Shown here piece by piece: positions 23,224 to 31,265 of a DNA stretch of 33,206 nt (its first letter is position 1; the number at the start of each line of letters is the position of its first letter). A program made the translations under genes and the position numbers. The notes below the pieces were generated by a model. That model saw only the letters and a program-made list of their open reading frames with translations, was not told where the DNA came from and did not search any database. Source of the DNA: an uncultured Oscillospiraceae bacterium (lineage in GTDB: Bacteria > Bacillota > Clostridia > Oscillospirales > Oscillospiraceae); NCBI GenBank assembly GCA_934589145.1, contig CAKTNW010000022.1:1-33206 (forward strand), in the 5' to 3' direction.

Positions 23224-25461
23224 TCAGATCCGCTTGGCGTAATAATTCATCAAACAGCCGTCCAGCAGGATCTCCTTCTCATCGGCGGTCAGGCCCCGGA
23301 CGTGCAGCAGCAGCTCATGGACGCTGCCGTCCCGGCGGATCACCTGGGCGGGGATGTCCTCCCGGCCCTCCTCGATGGCCTTGCGGATGGCGGGAACGAA
23401 CACGCAGTCGCCGGGCTCGTAGTCAAAGGCCGCGTCCTTGTCCAGCGTGAAGGGCAGGATGCCCCAGTTGATGCAGTTGCTGCGATAGCGCTTGGTGGCG
23501 AACTCGTAGCAGATGTTGGCGAAGCCGCCCAGCACCTTCTGGCAGGAGGCCGCCTGCTCACGGGCGGAGCCGTCGCCGGGCTTGTTGGCGAACACGCAGG
23601 AGCCGAACTGGGTGTTGGCGGCCAGGGTCTTGGCGTCGCCCACCCTGCCCAGTACCTCCAGAATGTGGGCGGGCACGTCGCCGGTGCGGCGCTGTGCCTC
23701 CTGCGCCGCCACTTCCTTGGCATGGGGCACATACTCCGGCACCCGGCGGCTGAGGGTGAACTCCGCCAGACGCAGGGGGTTGGAGCGGTAGGAGGAGGTC
23801 TCGCCGGAGGGGATCAGCTCGTCGGTGGTGGTAACGGGATCGTGGATCACCGCCGCCAGCTCCACCAGCAGATTCTCGGTGAGATCGTACATCTTGGGCC
23901 AGTCGGTGATGTTGGGGCCCATCACCAGCTCCACGCTGGGATCGGCCTCGCCGAAGCCGTAGTACAGCCGGTTGTCGTACACGGACTTGTCGAAGTGATA
24001 TTCCCGGCGCACCGGCGTATAGTCCACGTCGGTGGCGGCGGTGATGCGTCCGCCGTTGGCGGCGGTGGCGGCGATGGAGCGGGCGTCCATCAGGCACACG
24101 GCGGCAAACTGGCCCTCGCCGGGCTTGGAGCCCTCACGGTTGGGGAAGTTGCGGGTGGTGTGCCGCAGGCTCAGGCCGTTGTTGGCGGGCACGTCGCCTG
24201 CGCCGAAGCAGGGGCCGCAGAAGCTGGGCTTGATGACCGCGCCGGTCTGCAGCAGGTCGGTGGTGACGCCGTCGCGGGTCAGCTCCAGCGAGACGGGCAC
24301 GGAGGTGGGGTACACATCGAAGGTGAAGGCGCCGTTGCCGGTGCTGCCGCCCCGGATGATGTCCGCCGCCTCGGTGATGTTGTCGAACAGGCCGCCCGCG
24401 CAGCCGGCGATGACGCCCTGATCGGCCCATACGCCGCCGTCGTGGATCTTGTCGGTGAGATGGGGGTGTGCCTTGGGGAAGCGCTTGGCGGCGTCGGCCT
24501 CCACCTTGGCCAGCAGCTCCTCCGCGTTCTCCAGGAACTCGTGGATGGTCCAGGCGTTGGAGGGGTGGAAGGGCAGGGCGATCATGGACTCCACCTTGCT
24601 CAGGTCGATGGTGATCATCCGGTCATAGTAGGCGGTGTTCGCCGGGTGCAGCGGCGCGTAATCCCCGGCGCGCTGATGGGCGGCGTAGAAGCCCTGGGTC
24701 TCCTCGTCGGTCTCCCAGATGGAGGAGAGGCAGGTGGTCTCGGTGGTCATCACGTCGATGCCGTTGCGGAAGTCGATGGGCAGTTCCTTGATACCGGGGC
24801 CAACGAATTCCAGCACCTTGTTGTTGACGAAGCCGCTCTCGAAGGTGGCCTTCACCAGCGCAATGGCCACATCGTGGGGGCCGACGCCCCGGCGGGGCTT
24901 GCCGGTCAGATACACTATGACCACCTCCGGCATGGGGGCGTCCCAGGTGTTCTTCAGCAGCTGCTTGGCCAGCTCCGGGCCGCCCTCGCCCACGGCCATG
25001 GTGCCCAATGCGCCATAGCGGGTGTGGGAGTCGGAGCCCAGGATCATGGCGCCGCACTTGGCCATCTGCTCGCGGGCATAGGAGTGGATGACGCTCTGGT
25101 TGGCGGGAACGTAGATGCCGCCGTACTTCTTGGCGGCGGACAGGCCGAAGACGTGGTCGTCCTCGTTGATGGTGCCGCCCACGGCGCACAGGCTGTTGTG
25201 GCAGTTGGTCAGGGCGTAGGGGATGGGGAACTCCTTCATGCCGCTGGCCCGCGCCTGCTGGATGATGCCCACATAGGTGATGTCGTGGGATACCATGGCG
25301 TCAAAGCGGATGCGCAGGTTCTCCGGGTCGCCGGACACATTGTGGGCCTGCAGGATGCGCCAGGCCATGGTGCCCTGGCGCGCCTCTGCCTGAGAGACGT
25401 CTGCGCTCTCCTGGGGCACACCGTTTACCAGATACATACCGTGATTCGTCAGTTGGATCAT
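23224..25461 (-). CDS. Aconitase-family hydratase
   Basis: 745-aa protein of the aconitase superfamily, probably interconverting citrate and isocitrate. The start is ATG 25461 behind AAGGAGG; the longer upstream frame lacks a ribosome site. The [4Fe-4S] cysteines are visible in AGCAGG and SFCGPCFGAG, with substrate residues in LGSDSHTRYG (about 141-150) and TNCHNSLC (85-92). The C-terminal swivel domain has FGSCVFANKPG and YRSNCINWGILPF. It resembles the 'hydratase' branch (YbhJ-like) more than classical AcnA or AcnB, so aconitase activity is inferred from family and operon. First gene of the operon with icd and the cit genes. Confidence 0.88.
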   Translation of the reverse strand: MIQLTNHGMYLVNGVPQESADVSQAEARQGTMAWRILQAHNVSGDPENLRIRFDAMVSHDITYVGIIQQARASGMKEFPIPYALTNCHNSLCAVGGTINEDDHVFGLSAAKKYGGIYVPANQSVIHSYAREQMAKCGAMILGSDSHTRYGALGTMAVGEGGPELAKQLLKNTWDAPMPEVVIVYLTGKPRRGVGPHDVAIALVKATFESGFVNNKVLEFVGPGIKELPIDFRNGIDVMTTETTCLSSIWETDEETQGFYAAHQRAGDYAPLHPANTAYYDRMITIDLSKVESMIALPFHPSNAWTIHEFLENAEELLAKVEADAAKRFPKAHPHLTDKIHDGGVWADQGVIAGCAGGLFDNITEAADIIRGGSTGNGAFTFDVYPTSVPVSLELTRDGVTTDLLQTGAVIKPSFCGPCFGAGDVPANNGLSLRHTTRNFPNREGSKPGEGQFAAVCLMDARSIAATAANGGRITAATDVDYTPVRREYHFDKSVYDNRLYYGFGEADPSVELVMGPNITDWPKMYDLTENLLVELAAVIHDPVTTTDELIPSGETSSYRSNPLRLAEFTLSRRVPEYVPHAKEVAAQEAQRRTGDVPAHILEVLGRVGDAKTLAANTQFGSCVFANKPGDGSAREQAASCQKVLGGFANICYEFATKRYRSNCINWGILPFTLDKDAAFDYEPGDCVFVPAIRKAIEEGREDIPAQVIRRDGSVHELLLHVRGLTADEKEILLDGCLMNYYAKRI

Positions 25462-25494
25462 GTGATGACCTCCTTGGATCGTTTGTTGACGATG

Positions 25495-25537
25495 ATTTAC
25501 TGCCTCCATTTTAAGCGCATATGGCAGTAAATGTAAA
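25495..25537 (-). promoter_or_regulatory. Promoter of the hydratase-icd-cit operon with a dyad operator
   Basis: On the (-) strand: TTTACA (complement at 25532-25537), 18 bp, TAAAAT (complement at 25508-25513). A perfect 10-bp inverted repeat, ATTTACTGCC (25495-25504) and GGCAGTAAAT (25523-25532), straddles the -10 box and touches the -35, a position suited to a repressor. The binding protein is unknown. The 495-bp gap 25462-25956 holds this, the hydrogenase promoter and some weak hairpins, but no gene. Confidence 0.6.
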
Positions 25538-25817
25538 CTGCTTTTTCCGTAAAAAATGCCCCAAACGCAGATTTCTCCCTTTTGACGGACAGCTTGCGTG
25601 GACGACCAGAAAAATGCATCTCTCTGCAAGAAAACCGTCAAAACAGCGGGCGAAGAGGGGGAAAACGGCTCCCGCCGTCTTTAGGAAATGAAGGTCGACC
25701 AGAGGAGAACTGCAAACCGCTGTTGGAAAATTGCACAAAGGGAACTACCAAGGCGTTATTTCCCCACAAAAGGGCGGTTAATGTACCTATTTCAGACAGT
25801 ATTTGTACCGGCATTTT

Positions 25818-25886
25818 TTCTCAACGTTTCTTGAGAATACAACTTGTGATAAAAATGTTGACGAATACGAGAAGCTGTGTCATACT
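25818..25886 (+). promoter_or_regulatory. Hydrogenase operon promoter with upstream dyad
   Basis: TTGACG (25858-25863), 17 bp, CATACT (25881-25886). About 20 bp upstream of the -35 lies the inverted repeat TTCTCAA-N6-TTGAGAA (25818-25837), a possible activator site. Confidence 0.5.
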
Positions 25887-25956
25887 CTATGATAACGTAC
25901 CACCCTGTATCCATTTTTCAGGAGCATCAGGGAAGGAAGGAAGGAGTGACCACCCC

Positions 25957-27792
25957 TTGAGCAGACTTGACATCAAGACTCCCAGCAAAGCGCAGACCGT
26001 GGTGGATAACCTCTACCGCGACGTAGAGCGCCGTATCGCGGCGTCGCCTCCCGGCCTGTGCCCGGTGGATATGTCGCTGACCTTTTTGCAGCTGTGCCAC
26101 GCCCAGACCTGCGGCAAGTGCGTGCCCTGCCGTATCGGCCTGGGGCAGCTGACCAAGCTAATCGAAATGGTGCTGGACGGCGAGGCGGATCTGTCCACCC
26201 TGGCCATCATCGAAAAGACGGCCCGCAGCATCGTCAACACCGCTGACTGCGCCATCGGCCGTGACGCCGCCCGGTTAGTGGTGGACGGCCTGGAGGGCTT
26301 CCGGGACGACTATATCGAGCATATCGAGCACCACCGGTGCCTGGCAAGCCTGGCCCTGCCGGTGCCCTGCGTGGCGCTGTGCCCCGCCGGTGTGGACGTG
26401 CCCGGCTATATGGCCCTGGTGGGCGAGGGCCGCTGCGCCGACGCGGTGCGCCTGATCCGCAAGGACAACCCCATGCCCACCGCCTGCGCCTATATCTGCG
26501 AGCATCCCTGCGAGGCCCGGTGCCGCCGCGACATGATCGACGCGCCCCTGAACATCCGGGGACTGAAGCGCTATGCCGTGGACAACGCCGGGGATGTGCC
26601 CCAGCCGGAATGCGCCCCCGCCACGGGAAAGACCGTAGCCGTCATCGGCGGCGGCCCCAGCGGCCTGAGCTGTGCCTACTATCTGGCGCTGATGGGCCAC
26701 AAGGTGGTCATCTTCGAGGAACGGAAGCAGTTGGGCGGCATGCTGCGCTACGGCATCCCCAGCTACCGCTTCCCCAGAGAGAAGCTGGACGCGGAGATCA
26801 ACTCCATTCTGTCCCTGGGCATCGAGGCCCACACCGACGTGACCGTGGGCAAGGAGATCACCTTCGAGCAGCTCCAGCAGGAGTATGACTGCCTGTACAT
26901 CGCCATCGGTGCCCACCAGGGCAAGGGCGCGGGCATCCCCGGCGAGCACGGGAAGAACGTCATGTCCGCCGTGGAGATGCTGCGGGGCATCGGCGACGGC
27001 GACATGCCGGACTTCACCGGCAAGCGCGTGGTGGTCATCGGCGGCGGCAACGTGGCCATGGACGTGACCCGCAGCTCCATCCGCCTGGGCGCGGAGAAGG
27101 TCTCCTGCGTGTACCGCCGCCGCATCGAGGACATGACGGCCCTGCCCGACGAGGTGACAGGCGCCATGGCCGAGGGGGCGGAGATGCTGACATTGATGGC
27201 CCCTGTCCGCATCGAGACCAACGAGAATGACGAGGCCGTGGCCCTGTGGGTGCAGCCCCAGATCCCCGGCGAGGCCGACAAGACCGGCCGTCCCCGTCCG
27301 GAGAAGGCCGACCTGCCGGAGGAGCGGATCGAGGCGGACATCATCGTGGTGGCCATCGGCCAGGGCATCGAGATCGCCGGGTTCGAGCAGTCCGGCGTGC
27401 CCATCAAGCGGGGCACCTTCGTGGCGGCCAGCTCCAGCCAGGTGGGCAACATGAACAACGTATTCGCCGGAGGCGACTGCGTCACCGGCCCGGCCAGCGC
27501 CATCCGCGCCATCGCCGCCGGCAAGGTGGCCGCCGCCAACATCGACGAGCATCTGGGCTTCCACCACGACATCACGGTGGAGATCGACATTCCCGCCCCG
27601 CGGCTGAACAACTCCCCGCCCCATGGCCGCATCAACACCACCGAGCGGGAGGCGGCCCAGCGGAAGAACGACTTTGAGGACATCGAATGTGGTCTCACCC
27701 GGGAGGGCGCGTGCACCGAGGCGTCCCGCTGCCTGCGCTGCGACCACTACGGATACGGGATATTCAGAGGAGGTCGGAACAGCAAATGGTAA
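25957..27792 (+). CDS. NuoF-type iron-sulfur / GltD-like FAD-NAD(P) oxidoreductase fusion, hydrogenase partner
   Basis: 611-aa flavoprotein, probably the NAD(P)H-reacting subunit for the hydrogenase encoded next. I place the start at TTG 25957 (10 nt after AAGGAG) because the frame upstream is non-coding in character and the first ATG (26071) would cut into the N-terminal domain. Domains: NuoF C-terminal 4Fe-4S segment (CGKCVPCR, Cys52/55/58, with Cys98); GltD-type 4Fe-4S domain (CVALCPAGVDVPGY, CEHPCEARCRRD, about 138-192); FAD site IGGGPSGLSCAYYL (230-243); NAD(P) site VIGGGNVAMD; C-terminal RCLRCDH. It overlaps the hydrogenase start by 7 bp. Confidence 0.9.
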   Translation: MSRLDIKTPSKAQTVVDNLYRDVERRIAASPPGLCPVDMSLTFLQLCHAQTCGKCVPCRIGLGQLTKLIEMVLDGEADLSTLAIIEKTARSIVNTADCAIGRDAARLVVDGLEGFRDDYIEHIEHHRCLASLALPVPCVALCPAGVDVPGYMALVGEGRCADAVRLIRKDNPMPTACAYICEHPCEARCRRDMIDAPLNIRGLKRYAVDNAGDVPQPECAPATGKTVAVIGGGPSGLSCAYYLALMGHKVVIFEERKQLGGMLRYGIPSYRFPREKLDAEINSILSLGIEAHTDVTVGKEITFEQLQQEYDCLYIAIGAHQGKGAGIPGEHGKNVMSAVEMLRGIGDGDMPDFTGKRVVVIGGGNVAMDVTRSSIRLGAEKVSCVYRRRIEDMTALPDEVTGAMAEGAEMLTLMAPVRIETNENDEAVALWVQPQIPGEADKTGRPRPEKADLPEERIEADIIVVAIGQGIEIAGFEQSGVPIKRGTFVAASSSQVGNMNNVFAGGDCVTGPASAIRAIAAGKVAAANIDEHLGFHHDITVEIDIPAPRLNNSPPHGRINTTEREAAQRKNDFEDIECGLTREGACTEASRCLRCDHYGYGIFRGGRNSKW

Positions 27793-29522
27793 CGTTGACC
27801 ATCGACAAGAAAACCATCTCCGTGCCGGAGGGCACCACCATCCTGGAGGCCGCCAAGAGCGCCAATATCAGCATTCCCACCCTGTGCTATCTGAAGGGTG
27901 TCAACGAGATCGCCGCCTGCCGCATCTGCATGGTGGAGGTTGAAGGCCACGCCCGGCTGGTGCCCTCCTGCGACAACGCGGTGGTGGAGGGCATGGTGGT
28001 GCACACCAACTCGCCCCGCGTCCGGGAGGCAAGGCGGGTGAACCTGCGGCTGATCCTCAGCCAGCACGAGAACAACTGCACCAAGTGCACCCGCAGCGGC
28101 AACTGCAAGCTGCAGACCCTGTGCAACGACTATAACCTGCTGGGCGACCACTACATCAAGGATCTGAAAAACATCCCCACCGACTTCTCCAACCCGGTGG
28201 TGCGCATCGAAAACCGCTGCATCCGCTGCATGCGGTGCATCCAGGTGTGCGAGAAGATCCAGGGCATGAACATCTGGGACGTGGTGGGCACCGGTATCCG
28301 CACCACCGTGGGCGTGGGCCGGTTCCGCACCCTGGGCGAGTCGGACTGCACCTTCTGCGGCCAGTGCATCACCCACTGTCCCGTGGGCGCGCTGCAGGAG
28401 CATGACGACACCGGCAAGGTGTGGGACGCCCTGGCCGATCCCAACAAGATCACCGTGGTGCAGATCGCGCCCGCTGTCCGGGCCGCTTGGGCGGAGTACT
28501 ATCACCTTGACCCCAAGTTCGCCACCGCCAAGCGGATGGTGACGGCGCTGAAGGAGATCGGCTTCGACTACGTTTTCGACACCAACTTCACCGCCGACCT
28601 GACCATCATGGAGGAGGGCACGGAGTTTTTGCAGCGGTTCACCCACCGTGACCAGTACAAGTGGCCCATGTTCACCTCCTGCTGCCCCGGCTGGGTGCGG
28701 TTCGTGAAGGGCCAGTTCCCGGAATACACCACCAATCTGTCCACCGCCAAGTCGCCCCAGGCCATGTTCGGCGCGGTGGCCAAGAGCTACTTTGCCGAGA
28801 AGCTGGGGGTGGATCCCCACAACATCTATGTGGTGTCCATCATGCCCTGCACCGCCAAGAAGGCGGAGCGGGCCATCCCCAACCTGAACAGCGCCTGCGG
28901 CGATCCGGACGTGGACGTGGTGCTGACCACCCGGGAGTTCGTCCGCATGCTGCGGGGCGAACAGATCAACCCCGCCGTCATGGAGGAGACGGAGTTCGAC
29001 AGCCCCCTGGGCACCGGCACCGGCGCGGCGGTGATCTTCGGCGCCACCGGCGGCGTCATGGACGCGGCGCTGCGCAGCGCCTACTTCCTGGTGACCGGCC
29101 ACAACCCCGACCCCGACGCCTTTACGGCGGTGCGGGGCATGGACGGCTGGAAGGAGGCCGCCTTCGAGATCCCCGGCGCGGGCCGTGTCCGCGTGGCGGT
29201 GGTCAGCGGTCTGGGCAACACCCGGAAGCTGATGAACGCCCTGAAGGACGGCAAGGCCAGCTACGATTTCGTGGAGGTCATGGCCTGTCCCGGCGGCTGC
29301 GTGGGCGGCGGCGGACAGCCCATCCGGGACGGCGTGGAGCTGGCCCAGCCCCGGGGCGACATCCTGTGGAACATCGACAGGAACGCCCCCATCCGGTTCT
29401 CCCACGAGAATCCCGAGGTGCGGGCCATCTATAACCAGTATTTCCACAAGCCCCTCAGCCACCGCTCCCACGAGCTGCTGCACACCGACCTGACGGCGTG
29501 GAAAATGCCCACGGAGGAGTAA
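27786..29522 (+). CDS. hydA: [FeFe] hydrogenase, CpI-like multi-cluster catalytic subunit
   Basis: 578-aa hydrogenase making or oxidising H2. Order of clusters: N-terminal [2Fe-2S] (Cys34, 45, 48, 62), His/Cys [4Fe-4S] (His94, Cys98, 101, 107), two ferredoxin-type [4Fe-4S] (CIRCMRCIQVC at 145-155; CTFCGQCITHC at 188-198), then the H-cluster motifs TSCCPGW (297-303, Cys299 proton relay, Cys300 ligand), MPCTAKKAE (Cys355) and MACPGGCVGGGGQP (Cys501, Cys505). Spacing almost equals clostridial CpI. ATG 27786 has GAGGAGG upstream and overlaps the GltD-like gene. This gene pair fits the glutamate-synthase-linked group of [FeFe] hydrogenases, whose physiology is poorly defined. Maturases (HydEFG) are not in the window. 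Confidence 0.97.
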   Translation: MVTLTIDKKTISVPEGTTILEAAKSANISIPTLCYLKGVNEIAACRICMVEVEGHARLVPSCDNAVVEGMVVHTNSPRVREARRVNLRLILSQHENNCTKCTRSGNCKLQTLCNDYNLLGDHYIKDLKNIPTDFSNPVVRIENRCIRCMRCIQVCEKIQGMNIWDVVGTGIRTTVGVGRFRTLGESDCTFCGQCITHCPVGALQEHDDTGKVWDALADPNKITVVQIAPAVRAAWAEYYHLDPKFATAKRMVTALKEIGFDYVFDTNFTADLTIMEEGTEFLQRFTHRDQYKWPMFTSCCPGWVRFVKGQFPEYTTNLSTAKSPQAMFGAVAKSYFAEKLGVDPHNIYVVSIMPCTAKKAERAIPNLNSACGDPDVDVVLTTREFVRMLRGEQINPAVMEETEFDSPLGTGTGAAVIFGATGGVMDAALRSAYFLVTGHNPDPDAFTAVRGMDGWKEAAFEIPGAGRVRVAVVSGLGNTRKLMNALKDGKASYDFVEVMACPGGCVGGGGQPIRDGVELAQPRGDILWNIDRNAPIRFSHENPEVRAIYNQYFHKPLSHRSHELLHTDLTAWKMPTEE

Positions 29523-29549
29523 ACCGCCCTTTCTGACGGAGGTAACACC

Positions 29550-29885
29550 ATGAAAAAGCTGATCGCCCTGCTGCTGGCTGTGCTGTGCGTTTTCGCGCTG
29601 GCGGGCTGCGGCAGTACGGAATGGACGATGTCGGACATCAAACTCTCCGCTCAGGACGCCGCCGCGGTGGACCGGTGCCTGAAGGCCAAAGACTGGCAGG
29701 ACGGCCTGACGGATTGCTGGGGCGTAAGGCTGACCGACGGCAGCGGCAGGCACGTTGACTACTGCGCGGACTGCGGCATCTTCAACGATCTGGAGGCCGG
29801 ACGGCACCTGAAACTCAGCGACAGTGCCCGGGAGGACATGAACGCCCGGCTGGGACAATATGTTGACCTGTGGGACATGGGATAA
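29550..29885 (+). CDS. Small lipoprotein, 111 aa, function unknown
   Basis: Signal peptide 1-19 with lipobox LAGC (Cys20), so it should be lipid-anchored outside the membrane. The mature part has three further cysteines (DRCLKAK, TDCWGV, YCADCG gives two close together), which could form disulfides or bind a metal. I do not recognise the family. It starts 27 bp after the hydrogenase stop behind GGAGG and ends at a strong terminator, so it may be the last gene of the hydrogenase transcript; a functional link is unproven. Confidence 0.8.
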   Translation: MKKLIALLLAVLCVFALAGCGSTEWTMSDIKLSAQDAAAVDRCLKAKDWQDGLTDCWGVRLTDGSGRHVDYCADCGIFNDLEAGRHLKLSDSAREDMNARLGQYVDLWDMG

Positions 29886-29886
29886 C

Positions 29887-29924
29887 GCAAAAAAGGGAGA
29901 GGCTGCTGCCTCTCCCTTTTTTGC
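29887..29924 (+). terminator. Strong intrinsic terminator after the hydrogenase unit
   Basis: Perfect 17-bp stem (29887-29903 with 29908-29924), loop TGCT, core GGGAGAGGC / GCCTCTCCC followed by TTTTTT. In the rest of the 307-bp gap 29886-30192 I see only the LacI-gene promoter and operator. Confidence 0.94.
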
Positions 29925-30081
29925 ATCCTGGCTGTCACGGCAAGTCCGCAGGGTGGGGCGGCAGCATCCCGCCGCGAAACACCTATCGGCGCTGCGGCGA
30001 CAAGTGTCCACACGACATTCGGCAAAATCAACAAACGGCAAACAAAAAACTGTCATAACCAACGAAAATCACAAAACCACA

Positions 30082-30146
30082 TTGACACACAGTGTGAAAG
30101 TTGCTAGTATTAAGTCACTCAAGGCGTGAAAACGTTTCCGGAAACG
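30082..30146 (+). promoter_or_regulatory. Promoter and palindromic operator of the LacI-family gene
   Basis: TTGACA (30082-30087), 17 bp, TAGTAT (30105-30110). Just downstream of the expected start lies CGTTTCCGGAAACG (30133-30146), a perfect 14-bp palindrome with the central CG typical of LacI/GalR operators. Its position after the start site suggests autorepression. Confidence 0.7.
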
Positions 30147-30192
30147 GTACCGCTGTTTCGCCTGAGGAACGACGACAGGGGAGGGAGAGCGT

Positions 30193-31206
30193 GTGACCAT
30201 CAAGGATATCGCCCGATTGAGCGGCGTCAGTATCACCACGGTCTCCCGCGTATTGAACGACCGGCCCGACGTCAGCCAGGAGAGCAGGCGCCGGGTGCTG
30301 GACGTGATCGAGAGCACCAATTATATTCCCAACAACTCCGCCCGCGATCTGGTAAAGACCAAGTCTGACGCCATCGGCCTTGTGGTGCGGGGTATTTCCA
30401 ACCCCTTCTATACCGACATCATCCGCGCCGTGGAGGCGGGCATCACCGCCAACGGCTACACCATGGTGATGCAGCAGATCGGCTCCTGCGACGACGAGCT
30501 GAAGCAGGCCGCCATGATGGAGCGGGAGAAGCGGCTGCTGGGCCTGGTGCTGCTGGGCGGGCGGTTCGACTACTCCGCCGCCGATCTGGCACGGCTGAAC
30601 GTGCCCTTCGTATGCTGCTCCTTCGGCAACCACTACGGCACGCTGGAGCACGGGGACTACTCCTCCGTGTCCATCGCCGATATCGAGAACGCCAGCCGGG
30701 CCACCCGGTACCTGATCGAGAACGGCCACCGGCGCATCGCCGCCATGATCACCCGGCCAGACGACCACTCCATCAGCCAGCTCCGGTACGAGGGGTATAA
30801 AAAGGCCCTGGCCGAGGCGGGCATCACCCCCGACGAGAGACTGGTCATCTGCACCGATACCTTTAATATACAGGCGGCCTATCAGGCCATGAACCGGGCG
30901 CTGGACAGCGGCGCGGACTTCACCGCCGTGTTCGCCATCTCCGACAACATGGCCATCGGCGCCATGCGCTCCCTGCGGGAGCACGGGCGCACCGTGCCCG
31001 ACGACTGCTCCGTCATCGCCATCGACGGCATCGAGGTGTCGGACTACATCGACCCGCCGCTGACCACACTGTGCCAGCCCATGGAGAAGATGGGACGGCG
31101 CAGCATCGAGATCCTGCTGGATATGATCGAGGGCCGCGCCGGGAACTTCCACGAGGTGCTGCCCACGGTGCTGCGTGTGGGCGGCAGCGTGAAAAAGCTG
31201 GTATAA
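30193..31206 (+). CDS. LacI-family transcriptional regulator
   Basis: 337-aa sugar-responsive regulator. GTG start at 30193 behind GGGGAGGGAG. The N-terminal HTH and hinge are classic: TIKDIARLSGVSITTVSRVL (2-21) and RRVLDVIE...NNSARDL. The periplasmic-binding-like effector domain (about 60-330) follows with IGLVVRGISNPFYTDI and the FAISDNMAIGAMRSL segment. It sits directly upstream of a carbohydrate ABC importer and has a palindromic operator in its own leader, so it most likely controls itself and the importer in response to the imported sugar. The effector is unknown. Confidence 0.95.
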   Translation: MTIKDIARLSGVSITTVSRVLNDRPDVSQESRRRVLDVIESTNYIPNNSARDLVKTKSDAIGLVVRGISNPFYTDIIRAVEAGITANGYTMVMQQIGSCDDELKQAAMMEREKRLLGLVLLGGRFDYSAADLARLNVPFVCCSFGNHYGTLEHGDYSSVSIADIENASRATRYLIENGHRRIAAMITRPDDHSISQLRYEGYKKALAEAGITPDERLVICTDTFNIQAAYQAMNRALDSGADFTAVFAISDNMAIGAMRSLREHGRTVPDDCSVIAIDGIEVSDYIDPPLTTLCQPMEKMGRRSIEILLDMIEGRAGNFHEVLPTVLRVGGSVKKLV

Positions 31207-31213
31207 ACCGTTT

Positions 31214-31241
31214 TTTACAGTGCATACTGTGAAAATAAAAT
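31214..31241 (+). promoter_or_regulatory. Promoter of the sugar-binding protein gene with a small dyad
   Basis: TTTACA (31214-31219), 16 bp, TAAAAT (31236-31241). Within it is ACAGT-GCAT-ACTGT (31217-31230), flanked by T-rich and A-rich arms. The LacI-type palindrome at 30133 is not repeated here. The gene starts at 31266 behind AGAAGGAG. Confidence 0.5.
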
Positions 31242-31265
31242 CATTTTAGAAGGAGATCATTCAAC

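Noticed and set aside
23122..25530. Long open frame opposite the aconitase-family gene (about 800 codons)
   Set aside because: GC-rich coding DNA leaves the antisense frame open. The product is a low-complexity G/H/V/Q-rich chain with no domain, while the minus strand encodes a clear aconitase-family protein.
25845..25863. Rex-type redox operator (TTGTGATAAAAATGTTGA)
   Set aside because: Only the left half matches; the right half lacks the TCACAA complement expected of a Rex site.
25582..25956. N-terminal extension of the GltD-like fusion protein to an upstream ATG
   Set aside because: The extension passes through the promoter and AT-rich leader and reads as non-coding; the TTG at 25957 has a well-placed AAGGAG.
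27747..30062. Long open frame antisense to the hydrogenase
   Set aside because: It shadows an unambiguous [FeFe] hydrogenase, crosses a terminator and has no recognisable motif or ribosome site.
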